Shown here one piece after another: positions 44,332 through 54,515 of a stretch of DNA of 64,000 nt. Every line of letters begins with the position of its first letter. Within the stretch, counting starts at the first letter, position 1. Position numbers and translations under genes: made by a program. Origin of the DNA: Gordonia sp. ABSL11-1 (GTDB taxonomy: Bacteria > Actinomycetota > Actinomycetes > Mycobacteriales > Mycobacteriaceae); the NCBI RefSeq assembly GCF_030315685.1, contig NZ_JASXSI010000014.1, positions 100,701 to 164,700 of the forward strand, given 5' to 3'. The notes under the pieces are model-generated. The model was not told the origin of the DNA. It made no database searches and saw nothing but the letters and a program-made list of their open reading frames with translations.

Positions 44332-45942
44332 CTACAACAAGTACGTCGCGATCACCGTCGCGATGATCAGCCCGCTCATCACCGGGATGAAGCACTTTCG
44401 AGCGAGGCTGAGGACAGGCACACGAGCGAAACCGGCCACAGCGACGAGAGACGACCAGGCGACGAGAGTGCCACCACCCGACCAGATGTTGCCCATCTGC
44501 CCGATCGCAGCCAGGGTGGCCGAATCCATGCCGGAGCCGGGGGCGAGGGCTCCGGCGAGTGCGCCCGTCAGCGGCAGGCCGCTGAATCCGGAGCCCTCCA
44601 GTCCGGCAACGAGTCCGACGATCAAGACCCCAAACGTCGTGACGATCGGGATGTTGGGCAGGTGAGACTCTGCGGCGGTCACCAAGTCGAACAGGAATGC
44701 AGGTGCCGACGCGTCATCGGGCAAGCCCAGGATCTTGCCGGCGAAATCAGAGCTTCCGATGAGGAAGAAGCCCGCGATGGGCAGGACGATGCCCATCGCC
44801 TTGAATGCAAAGACCAAACCATCGACGAGGTGTTCCGCTGTCGTCTCCAGAAACTTGCTGGGCTCGTCCGCTGCGCAGACCGCGAACAGCAACAAGGCCG
44901 CGAGACCTCCGACCATCGCCGCTGCATCACCGCCCTCGAGCGCCGGGACCGCGCCGATCTTGCCCAGAGCCAGGTAGACAATGAAAACGGAGTAGACCAA
45001 CGGCACCAAGCAGGCGAAGATGACTGCCTTGCGGGTGCGATCGGGTCCATCAGTGTCCCCGGTCGGCGGGTTCGGGTCGATCACTGCGGTCCCGGTCGGC
45101 CCGCCTGTCACCACGGGTGAATCGACCGAGGCCGAGCCTCCCGAAGCACGTGCGACTGTGCCGGCCGAACGGCCACCGGTGGAGGCCGTTGCGATGTCGA
45201 TCTCGCCGCTCGCCGCCTCATCGGCGGGGGAAGCGTCTGCAGTCGCGACAGTACGGTCGGCCTCGTTCTCCCACTCGGTCAACAGCTCCGCAGACGGCGC
45301 ACGCCACGAGCGTCGCTGCATCACCCACGTGATGATCATCGCTACCGCACCGACGATGAGTGACAGGATCAACGCTTTGTCCGCCACCGCATCGGGATCG
45401 ATTCCGGCGGCCTTCGCGGAGATTCCGGGGGCCACCTTCATCACGTAGTCCGACGACAGCGCCATTCCCTGTCCTGCAATGGCGATCACCATGCCCACGG
45501 ACATCGGAGACAACCCCGCGCGGATCGCCACCGGGATCAACACCGCGCCGACCAGAGGCACCGCGGGGGTCGGCCAGAAGAAGAGTGAGATCAGATAGGT
45601 GACGAGACCAAGAACGATGAAACTGCTTGTCGGGCTGCGCATCACCTTTCGAAAGGGTGTGATCATCAATCTGTCGGCGCCCATCTGGCGTAGGCCGCCG
45701 AGCATGGCGGTCACCAGGGCGATGATCAAGAAGATGTTGAACAACTCCTCCGCCGCCACCAGGCTGGCGTTGAAGATCGACGCGATCGCCGTGACGATGC
45801 TGTCCGAGAACGCGAACGCGGTGAGAAACGTTGCGATGACGGCAGGAACGACGATGTTCTTGCGCATGACCATTGTTGCGATGATGACGATGACGCCGGC
45901 CAGGTAAACCCAATGGGCGGCAGTGAGATCTATGGGCTGCAC
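44332..45942 (-). CDS. Multi-pass carboxylate/ion transporter
   Basis: 536-residue integral membrane protein with about 12 hydrophobic segments in two halves separated by a hydrophilic loop of roughly 90 residues (about 215-305, Ala/Thr/Asp-rich). The architecture and segments such as FWPTPAVPLVGAVLIPVAIRAG and GSGFSGLPLTGALAGALAPGSGMD recall DcuC/GntP/NhaC-like carriers for organic anions; I cannot name the subfamily. The start is GTG 45942 with AAGGA about 9 bases upstream. Divergent from the MFS gene; the shared region holds a TGTGCAC cluster. Probably imports a substrate of the adjacent PucR-controlled island. Confidence 0.75.
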   Translation of the reverse strand: MQPIDLTAAHWVYLAGVIVIIATMVMRKNIVVPAVIATFLTAFAFSDSIVTAIASIFNASLVAAEELFNIFLIIALVTAMLGGLRQMGADRLMITPFRKVMRSPTSSFIVLGLVTYLISLFFWPTPAVPLVGAVLIPVAIRAGLSPMSVGMVIAIAGQGMALSSDYVMKVAPGISAKAAGIDPDAVADKALILSLIVGAVAMIITWVMQRRSWRAPSAELLTEWENEADRTVATADASPADEAASGEIDIATASTGGRSAGTVARASGGSASVDSPVVTGGPTGTAVIDPNPPTGDTDGPDRTRKAVIFACLVPLVYSVFIVYLALGKIGAVPALEGGDAAAMVGGLAALLLFAVCAADEPSKFLETTAEHLVDGLVFAFKAMGIVLPIAGFFLIGSSDFAGKILGLPDDASAPAFLFDLVTAAESHLPNIPIVTTFGVLIVGLVAGLEGSGFSGLPLTGALAGALAPGSGMDSATLAAIGQMGNIWSGGGTLVAWSSLVAVAGFARVPVLSLARKCFIPVMSGLIIATVIATYLL

Positions 45943-46322
45943 AGTGAAGATCCTTAACGGGAGAGGAACGAACGGGGCTGTGGTGGTGAAGACACTCCAC
46001 CCGCCTTCCTCACCGGTCAATCAGAACGATGCACACGTAGCTCCCGGGTTTCGTGTGCACACTGAACTGTTTTCGCAGTTTCGTCGTGTCCTGTGACCGT
46101 CGTGTAACCCGGCTGCGAATGGGTTGTTTCGCGCGAGGTCACCGCGGTCAGTATCGCTGCGGTGTCGATGGGCACTGTGCACAGGGAGCAGGTCCCTTCC
46201 GTGTGCATTCTGTGGGTGTGCACGAGTTCGTATCCTCCCGTTCGGGTGGAAACATCGTGACCACAAGTCGGGGCTCAGGAACACGATTCCGGAGAATCCG
46301 AGAGCACCAGGCAGAGGATGCG
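45943..46322. promoter_or_regulatory. 380-base divergent control region with five TGTGCA(C) sites
   Basis: No gene is supported here. TGTGCA-type motifs occur at 46030-46036 (TGCACAC), 46053-46062 (GTGTGCACAC, a perfect palindrome), 46175-46184 (CTGTGCACAG, a perfect palindrome), 46201-46207 (GTGTGCA) and 46216-46223 (GTGTGCAC). The same core appears at 49410-49417 before the PucR gene. They are candidate binding sites for that regulator. Confidence 0.5.
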
Positions 46323-47720
46323 ATGACGGCAGGCAGAACCGATCCCGAATCGACGGACGGGGACGACTCCGGGACCCCGCTCGCGCTCGCGGCGCTGCTC
46401 ACCGGCACGTTCGTCGGGACTCTGAGCAACGGTGTGGTCAATGTGCCGCTGTCGGCCATCCTCGCGGACTTCGACGCCCCGCTCGGTAGCGGCGTGCTCG
46501 TCGTCGTCGGATTCCTCATCACATTCGCGGCCGCCATGCCCCTGGCCGGATATGTGGGCGACCGGTTCGGGCGGAGACGAATCTATTGTGTGGCGCTGGT
46601 GGTCACCGCGGTCTGTTCGATCGGGGCGGCGACGGCGCCCACCCTGGAGATCCTGATCGCGTGGAGGGCGCTCGCCGGGCTGGCGGCCGCGGTGTTCGCG
46701 CCGGCGGTGATGGGCCTCATCGCGTGGCTGTTCGGACCCCGACGACGAGCTCGCGCGGTGGGTGCGTGGGCCAGTGTCAACGGCATCGGTCAAGCGATCG
46801 GTCCATCCGTCGGGGGCGTGCTCGCCGACGTCGCCGGGTGGCGCTGGGTGTTCGTGCCGCTGGCACCGATCGCGGTGCTCGGTCTCTTCCTGACCCTGAA
46901 AAATGTCCCGCGCTATCCGGGCAAGGTGATGCGGCTCGACATCGTCGGTGCGGTCGCCCTGACACTCGGGTCGGCGTTGCTGATCCTCGGCGTCACATTG
47001 GTCGGGGCGGAGTCGACCGCGGGATGGATCATCGCCGCGCTGCTCGCGTCGTCGGTGATCCTGCTGGCCTTTGCCATCTGGCACTGCCTACGCGTGCAAG
47101 TGCCGTTCATCGACATGCGGGCCGTCACCGAGCCACGATTCGCCCGGAGTGCCGGCGCAGCGTTTGCGCAGATGTTCGCGCTCGGCGCGACGCTGCTCGC
47201 CATCCCGCTCTATGCTGTCGCGCACGGAGCGAGCACCACCGTGGCGGGAGTCCTGCTGTTTGCGCTACCTGCGACGATGGCGATCCTGGCGCCCCCGGTC
47301 GGACGGGTCAGCGATCAGTTCGGCGCGCGACCCATCCTGCGGACCGGCCTGATCATCCTCATCGTCGCGCAGACGGCGTTGGCGTTGGCGACCGGCGTCG
47401 CGGTCGACATCGGATGGCTCGCCGCCGTCCTGATCCTCACGGGTATCGGCGTCGCCCTCGTGCAGACTCCCGCGGCGGCGGGCTCCACCCGATCCGCAGC
47501 GGGAGCGCAGGGCACCGGTCTCGGCTTGTTCAACCTGCTCCGATTCGGTGGTTCGGCCCTGGGGGCGGCCTGGGTGTCGGTGGCGCTGCACCGATGGGAC
47601 TATCCCGTGCTGTTCGCACTGACCACCGCCATCGCCGCCTGCGGTCTGGCCGCGTCGTTCCTCGGTGCGAATCCCGAGGCCGCCGAGAAGCCCGAACCCG
47701 AGTTATCCGGTCAGCGGTAG
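46323..47720 (+). CDS. MFS transporter, DHA2/EmrB-like
   Basis: 465-residue major facilitator with 12-14 membrane segments. Motif A-like GYVGDRFGRRRIY near 75 and the drug:H+ antiporter pattern WRALAGLAAAVFAPA then GWRWVFVPLAPIAVL are visible. ATG 46323 is chosen because AGAGG lies upstream; readings upstream are not hydrophobic. Divergent from the carboxylate-type carrier, it converges with the PucR gene, overlapping it by 10 bases at the 3' ends. It could export a toxic intermediate of the amine/amide pathway or an unrelated compound. Confidence 0.82.
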   Translation: MTAGRTDPESTDGDDSGTPLALAALLTGTFVGTLSNGVVNVPLSAILADFDAPLGSGVLVVVGFLITFAAAMPLAGYVGDRFGRRRIYCVALVVTAVCSIGAATAPTLEILIAWRALAGLAAAVFAPAVMGLIAWLFGPRRRARAVGAWASVNGIGQAIGPSVGGVLADVAGWRWVFVPLAPIAVLGLFLTLKNVPRYPGKVMRLDIVGAVALTLGSALLILGVTLVGAESTAGWIIAALLASSVILLAFAIWHCLRVQVPFIDMRAVTEPRFARSAGAAFAQMFALGATLLAIPLYAVAHGASTTVAGVLLFALPATMAILAPPVGRVSDQFGARPILRTGLIILIVAQTALALATGVAVDIGWLAAVLILTGIGVALVQTPAAAGSTRSAAGAQGTGLGLFNLLRFGGSALGAAWVSVALHRWDYPVLFALTTAIAACGLAASFLGANPEAAEKPEPELSGQR

Positions 47721-49366
47721 CTCATCTCACGTGCCAGTGACGACCCGAGGCTGTCGAGCAATTCGAGCCGCAACGCCAGCCACACGGTGAACTGGTTCTC
47801 CGGAACTCGGATATCGCAACCGCACGCACGGGAGAGCCGATCGATCTTGGACAACATCGTGTTGCGATGCATGGTCAACGCTCGGGCCGCCGCGTTCACG
47901 TTGCCGCCGTGTTCCAGATAGGCGAGAAGAATGGTGTGTAGTTCGGTGCCGAGCCGGATCGGACCGAGCACATCGGACGTGAACTGACGACTGCGATCGG
48001 TGTCGGCGATCTGCTCGAGTACCCCGAAGGACCGCAGTTCCTGGTACGCGATCGCACCGGTGATGTGCATCCGGTCGGCGATGTCGAGGGCGACGCGGGC
48101 TTCCCGATAACTCTCCCGGATCTGCGTCGCGCCGACCGCTGCCGCACCGAATGCAACGGCAGACAACGCATGCCCTCGATCCGTCAGGTCGTCGGCCATC
48201 GCCACCGCGTACTCCCGTACCTCCTCGTCGACCTCGGCCGGGGTGGAGGCCAGGACCGTGCGGACCACCACCACGATGTCGCCGAGCACCGTGATGTACG
48301 AGCGAACCCCTTTGCGCGGCATCAGACTTGCCGCGTAACGGGCCAACCGCAGCAGCGTCCGGTCCGCTTGGGGCTCGGCGCCCTCCACCCGGGACACCGA
48401 CGTCCGGGTGACGAAGACGGCGAAGGTGGCATTGAGATCGATATCGTGATACTCCGCGCGAGTGCGCATCTCGTACTCGGAGACGAAACCGCCGTGGACC
48501 AACGCCTGTACGAAGTCGCCGCGTGCCCGCTCCTCCGCCTCCTCGACGCTGCGCTGCCGCAACATCTCCGACCCGATGATCGCCGTGGCCTGGCAGGCGA
48601 CCACCTCATGCTGAGCCAGTTCGTGTACTCCGGGGCGATCGCCGTGGTGGAGGATCGCGACCCATCCTTCGAAGTACTTGCCGAGGTGGATCGGCGCGAC
48701 GGTGCACGTCCAGTCGCCGCCCGGCGTCGTCACCGTCAGAGTGGCCGCGTCGTGATGATCGCGAATGTCCTCGCGCTCGGCAAGACGCTCGCGCAGCGTC
48801 GGGACGAGCAGGTCGAGCGACGACTTCTCGAGAGCGTTGTGCGCCACGATCTCGCACCGGGCGTCGAACACGAGTGCCGGAGAATGCGACAACGCAGAGA
48901 CCTCACGGAGCAACATCGACATGCCGGCGCCGCGATGCAGCAGTCCCGCCAGAGACTGATGCACATGCGTCGCGTAACGCATGACGTGGACCTCCTGCGT
49001 CAGCGTCCGTTCAGCCAGCAGACGATTGAGCGCCGAGAAACCGATCGGGAAGCCCATCTCGATCACCACGAGATCGCCCGGAATCTGATCACGCGTGACC
49101 GCGGGTGGGAGTGGCCCGTCGACGATGACCGCCGAGGCTCCTCGTGCGGCAAGGGAACTCATGCTCGATGGTTTGGCGGCCAGTGATTCGGGGCGTGCGT
49201 AGACAACGGTGGCGGCGAGGTCGTCGTACCGGGTCATCACCTCGGCGAACGGCAGCGCCCAGGTGACCGGCGACTCGCTGTCGGCATGGGTGGACACCAC
49301 TCGCGCACCCTCCATGAGCGCTTCATCGAGAAGACCACCAAGGGTCAAGCGGGGGTGCGGTTCCAT
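47711..49366 (-). CDS. PucR/CdaR-family transcriptional activator
   Basis: 551-residue regulator. Residues 10-125 form the PucR N-terminal (purine-catabolism-type) domain (LTLGGLLDEALMEGARVV), followed by a sensory/GGDEF-like central region (about 280-400), and a C-terminal PucR HTH (LAYLEHGGNVNAAARAL, MHRNTMLSKIDRLSR). Family members activate nitrogen-compound catabolic genes in response to a pathway metabolite. It is divergent from the GlcG-like/HDO gene set and shares motif TGTGCAC with the transporter control region, so it is the likely regulator of the island from 44332 to 57464. Confidence 0.87.
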   Translation of the reverse strand: MEPHPRLTLGGLLDEALMEGARVVSTHADSESPVTWALPFAEVMTRYDDLAATVVYARPESLAAKPSSMSSLAARGASAVIVDGPLPPAVTRDQIPGDLVVIEMGFPIGFSALNRLLAERTLTQEVHVMRYATHVHQSLAGLLHRGAGMSMLLREVSALSHSPALVFDARCEIVAHNALEKSSLDLLVPTLRERLAEREDIRDHHDAATLTVTTPGGDWTCTVAPIHLGKYFEGWVAILHHGDRPGVHELAQHEVVACQATAIIGSEMLRQRSVEEAEERARGDFVQALVHGGFVSEYEMRTRAEYHDIDLNATFAVFVTRTSVSRVEGAEPQADRTLLRLARYAASLMPRKGVRSYITVLGDIVVVVRTVLASTPAEVDEEVREYAVAMADDLTDRGHALSAVAFGAAAVGATQIRESYREARVALDIADRMHITGAIAYQELRSFGVLEQIADTDRSRQFTSDVLGPIRLGTELHTILLAYLEHGGNVNAAARALTMHRNTMLSKIDRLSRACGCDIRVPENQFTVWLALRLELLDSLGSSLAREMSYR

Positions 49367-49409
49367 CTGGACCTGCTTTCACCGGGGCTGTCGGTAGGGC
49401 GGTGCGGGG

Positions 49410-49499
49410 CTGTGCACCTGACACGAAAGTGCCGTCCCTGTTCAGTTACCAGGGCACTCACACCATCACTATGTGCAGAGTAGTCAACGAATCGCACAT
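49410..49499. promoter_or_regulatory. TGTGCA-type sites in the pucR / glcG-like divergent region
   Basis: CTGTGCAC (49410-49417), TGTGCAG (49472-49478) and CGCACAT (49493-49499) lie in the 246-base gap between the divergent genes. They match the core of the cluster at 46030-46223. Individual 7-mers are not rare, so only the clustering is informative. Confidence 0.4.
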
Positions 49500-49612
49500 T
49501 CTCAGGTCATGTTGACACGTTCGTGACGGCGACGGATCCGGTTTCATGATCACTACGCCGCACTCGACCGGCGAGCACCCCAGCCCCACCACGCGATCAA
49601 AGGTTGACTCAC

Positions 49613-50062
49613 ATGCATCGGATTCTGCGGATCACTCTTGACGACGCACTCCCGATTCTCGCGGCCGGCGCCGCCAAGGCGGCGGAGATCGGCGTCAAGC
49701 AGACGCTCTGTGTCTGCGACGACGGCGGCAATGTCATTGCCCTGCACAGACTTCCCGGAGCACGCATCACCGGTGTCGAGATCTCGATGGCCAAGGCCTA
49801 CACCGCTGCCGGTCACGAGCGCGCCACCCATCTGTTCAACGAACCGCCGAACGGTCCGGCGCTTCCCGGCAACGAGGCATTCGGAATCTCGCACATGCTG
49901 CCCGGAAGGTTCGCCACGTTCGTGGGCGGATTCCCGCTCGTCCACGAAGGACAGATCGTCGGTGGCGTCGGCATCAGCGGCGGCAACGGCGAACAGGACA
50001 AGGCCGTCGGCGCCGCGATGCTCGCCGAGTTCGAGGCCGTCGTGTCCGCCGGTGTCAGCTGA
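49613..50062 (+). CDS. GlcG/HbpS-like heme-binding family protein
   Basis: 149-residue protein of the GlcG/HbpS (DUF336) family: LDDALPILAAGAAKAAEIGV, VCDDGGNVIALHRLPGA, ISMAKAYTAA and GGFPLVHEGQIVGGVGISGG. Members bind heme or flavin-like ligands or act as small accessory proteins in catabolic operons (glcG, dhaT-linked). No signal peptide. AAAGG is 9 bases before ATG 49613. It is first in the run leading to the diiron oxidase; 200 bases separate the two. Confidence 0.82.
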   Translation: MHRILRITLDDALPILAAGAAKAAEIGVKQTLCVCDDGGNVIALHRLPGARITGVEISMAKAYTAAGHERATHLFNEPPNGPALPGNEAFGISHMLPGRFATFVGGFPLVHEGQIVGGVGISGGNGEQDKAVGAAMLAEFEAVVSAGVS

Positions 50063-50262
50063 GACGTGCACTTTCACCGGATCGGCTGCCGATATGCGGA
50101 CACAGTGACCGTGGCAACGACCTGCAGGCGCTCCTAGTCTCGCCAGTGTCGAAAGCATTTCAGGGCGAGCGCTTCTCGACATTTCCCCGCACTGTTGCGG
50201 AGCAGATAGTCAGCATCCAGCCCACATATGTTCTCCACCAACATTTTCTGAAAGGACCAACC

Positions 50263-50982
50263 ATGACGACTCTCATGGGACGTGACGAGTTCCGGGCCGC
50301 ACTCGAGAACGCGATCAAGGGACGCGAGGCCAAGAACGCCTCGTTCAGCAAGGCCTGGGCCGACGGCAAACTCACCAAGGACCACTTCGCTCGGTGGGCC
50401 GAGAATCACTACCACTACGTCGGTCCGTTCGCCGACTACCTCGCGAACATCTACGCCAACACGCCGGACCACTTCACCGATGCCAAGGACTTCACCCTGC
50501 AGAACATGTACGAGGAGGAACTGGCGGACATCCGGCACACCGACCTGCTCATCAAGTTCGGTGAGGCATGCGGGACGACCCGTGAGCGCATCGAGGATCC
50601 GAGCAACATGAACGCCATCACGCGTGGTCTGCAGTCGTGGTGCTATGCGGTCTCGCAGCGCGAGCACTTCGTGGTGGCGACCGCGGCATTGGTCGTCGGC
50701 CTCGAGTCCCAGGTCCCGAGCATCTACAAGAAGCAGATCATCCCGCTGCGCGAGGTGTACGGCTTCACCGAGGACGAGATCGAGTTCTTCGACCTGCACA
50801 TCACCTCGGACGTGGTCCATGGCGAGCGCGGCTACCAGATCGTGCTCGACTGCGCGGACACCCCACAGTTGCAGGAGCGGTGCCTGCAGCTGGTGCGGTG
50901 GGGAGCCGAGATGCGGTTCTCCTACACCAAGGGTCTGTACGACACCTACGTCGCGTCCGACCTGGAGCTGGCCGGCGTCTGA
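50263..50982 (+). CDS. Heme-oxygenase-like diiron oxidase (PqqC/TenA/CADD-like, HDO superfamily)
   Basis: 239-residue all-helical protein of the TenA/PqqC fold. It carries the complete six-ligand metal set of heme-oxygenase-like diiron oxidases: Glu85 and His92 (EELADIRH), Glu148 (GLESQ), His179, Asp183 and His186 (HITSDVVH). The spacing matches Chlamydia CADD (Glu81, His88, Glu142, His174, Asp178, His181). Thiaminase-type TenA and cofactorless PqqC lack this set. Known HDOs oxidise amines, cleave C-C or C-N bonds, or make alkenes using O2. ATG 50263 follows GAAAGGACCAACC. Downstream genes encode a Rieske ferredoxin and its reductase, which could reduce the diiron site. Confidence 0.85.
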   Translation: MTTLMGRDEFRAALENAIKGREAKNASFSKAWADGKLTKDHFARWAENHYHYVGPFADYLANIYANTPDHFTDAKDFTLQNMYEEELADIRHTDLLIKFGEACGTTRERIEDPSNMNAITRGLQSWCYAVSQREHFVVATAALVVGLESQVPSIYKKQIIPLREVYGFTEDEIEFFDLHITSDVVHGERGYQIVLDCADTPQLQERCLQLVRWGAEMRFSYTKGLYDTYVASDLELAGV

Positions 50983-51067
50983 CGCAGGCATCTGTGAGCG
51001 GCATCGCGCCGTGAGGGCCCCGATCCCCGGGACCTCACGGCGGCGAGCCCCGGAGGGAAGAGACCAC

Positions 51068-51445
51068 ATGGCAGACGATTCGTCCACGGCGGTGACCGGG
51101 TCCGGACAATGGCTCGCCGCCGCGACCACACGAGAACTGAAGCGCCGACGCAAGTTACGCGTGGAGGTGAATGGCACCGCGATCGCCCTCTTCGGTGTCG
51201 GCGACAACGTCTACGCGTTCGCCGACCTGTGCGTTCATCAAGACCGCTCTCTGGCCAAGGGCACGTTACTGCACGGGCGGGTGATCTGCCCGGGACACCA
51301 GTGGCGATTCGATCTGGACACCGGATACGAATCGGATCAAGACGTCTGCCAACCGACCTATCCGGTGCGCGTGGTCGACGACACCATCTATGTGGACCTG
51401 GCCGCCCCGCGCACGGGTGTTGACCAGGAGAGGAAGATCTCATGA
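51068..51445 (+). CDS. Rieske-type ferredoxin 1
   Basis: 125-residue soluble Rieske 2Fe-2S protein with Cys55-x-His57 (CVH) and Cys74-x2-His77 (CPGH). It carries electrons from the ferredoxin reductase encoded next to it (ATGA overlap). GGAGGG lies about 12 bases before ATG 51068, 85 bases after the diiron oxidase stop. There is no Rieske oxygenase alpha subunit in this operon, so the diiron oxidase is the most likely electron acceptor. Confidence 0.88.
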   Translation: MADDSSTAVTGSGQWLAAATTRELKRRRKLRVEVNGTAIALFGVGDNVYAFADLCVHQDRSLAKGTLLHGRVICPGHQWRFDLDTGYESDQDVCQPTYPVRVVDDTIYVDLAAPRTGVDQERKIS

Positions 51446-52670
51446 GCATCCGAAGTGTCGCGATCGTCGGCACCGGCCACGCCGCAACCGTCACCGCGCG
51501 CACTCTCCGTCGGCGCGGGTTCGACGGCACCGTCACCCTTCTCGGCGACGAACTCCACGCGCCCTACCAGCGCCCACCGTTGTCGAAAGAGTTCCTGGCC
51601 GGAACCTCCGATGAGTCCACGATGGCGCTGCTGACCCCGAAGGTCATCGCCGACAACGACATCACCATCCGGACCGGTACTCGAGTCGACGGGATCGACG
51701 CTGAGCGTCGAGTCCTCCGACTCGCTGGCGGCGACACCCTGACCGCCGACGCCATCGTCATCGCCACCGGCGGTCGACCGCGCCAGTTGCCCGGATTCAC
51801 GATCAGGTCGTCGCCGCGCGTGCACTATCTACGCACCCTCGACGACGCTCGAACGCTGCGTGATCGGCTCCGCCATGGTGCGCGCCTGGCGATCATCGGC
51901 GGTGGGTTCATCGGGTTGGAGATCGCTGCCACCGCTCGAGGATTCGGACTGGGCGTGACCCTGATCGAAAGCGGCACCCAGATTCTCGAGCCACGCCTCG
52001 GAAGCCGAATCGCCGATCTGTGCGCCGACATCCACCGCGGCAGGGGCGTTGATCTCCGATGCGGCGTCAGCGTCACGTCCTCGGAGATCACCGACTCGAG
52101 TGCGCAGCTCACGCTGTCTGACGGGACCGTGCTCGACGTCGACGACGTGATCGTCGGCATCGGAATCGAACCCAATACCGAACTGGCGAGCGCCGCAGGC
52201 ATCAGGGTCGACAACGGGATCGTCGTCGATGCCCGTGGCCGCAGCTCAGTGCCGGGGATCTTCGCCGTCGGGGACGTTGCCGCACGGTTCTCCGAGTCTG
52301 CCGGCCGCCACGTGCGAGTCGAACACGTCGACAACGCCAACCGTCAGGGCGCGGTGGTCGCCCGTGCCATTCTCGGCGAGGACAGGCCCGACGACAGCGC
52401 GCACTGGTTCTGGTCCGATCAGTACGAACTCAACCTGCAGTTCACCGGAACTTGCGTCGGCGTCGACGATCTGGTGTTCCGCGGCGACATCGACGACGGC
52501 GAGTTCTCGGCCTTCTACCTGCGCGAGGGCCAGATGTGCGGTGCCTTCGCCATCGATCGGGGTGAAGACATCATGGCCGCCCGCGAGATGATCGGCCGCA
52601 CGGTCGATCGAGCAGTGCTGGCTGATGAGGACATCGACCTGTGGGAACTCGGCGAGGAAGAGGTGCCGGC

Positions 52671-52674
<4 letters not shown>
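51442..52674 (+). CDS. FAD-dependent ferredoxin reductase (ThcD/BphA4-like)
   Basis: 410-residue NAD(P)H:ferredoxin reductase. FAD motif VGTGHAATVTART at 9-21 (GxGxxA variant), NAD motif IIGGGFIGLEIAATA near 152, second FAD motif GIFAVGDVAARF near 272, and a C-terminal dimerisation domain. The family includes BphA4, ThcD and rhodocoxin reductase. Coupled by ATGA to Rieske ferredoxin 1 and to the aldehyde dehydrogenase. Confidence 0.9.
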
Positions 52675-54128
<1,454 letters not shown>

Positions 54129-54155
54129 CGGACCGACTCTCATAGAGGAAAAGCC

Positions 54156-54515
54156 ATGGAATTCAAGCGGGTTGCCCGGTCGGGTCAGGTCCCCGAAGGT
54201 ATCGTCCGGCGGTTCTACGCGGAGGAGTACGAGGTCGCCGTGTCGCGACTCGACGGCAAGGCCTACGCCACCTCCAACTACTGCTCACATCTGGACTGCC
54301 TGCTCTCGTCGGGCAAGCTGGTCCAAGACGGCATCGGATGTTCCTGCCATGGAAGCGCATTCGATCTCGAGACCGGCGAGCCGATCTGCCCGCCGGCCAC
54401 CGAACCGATCAAGACCTATCCGTGCGAAGAGCGCGACGGCGAGATCTTCGTCGGCATCGATCCGACCGAACCGCCGGAGGGACCGCGACGCCGGAAGCTC
54501 AGGGCCTCCTCATGA
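54156..54515 (+). CDS. Rieske-type ferredoxin 2
   Basis: 119-residue Rieske ferredoxin of the biphenyl-ferredoxin type: Cys43-x-His45 (CSH) and Cys62-x2-His65 (CSCH). An additional Cys48 and Cys64 flank the cluster. A second ferredoxin with one reductase in the same operon is unusual. AGAGGAAAAGCC precedes ATG 54156; its stop overlaps the amidohydrolase start (ATGA). Confidence 0.88.
   Translation: MEFKRVARSGQVPEGIVRRFYAEEYEVAVSRLDGKAYATSNYCSHLDCLLSSGKLVQDGIGCSCHGSAFDLETGEPICPPATEPIKTYPCEERDGEIFVGIDPTEPPEGPRRRKLRASS

Noticed and set aside
46586..47740. 384-residue plus-strand reading frame
   Set aside because: Out-of-frame shadow of the MFS transporter at 46323.
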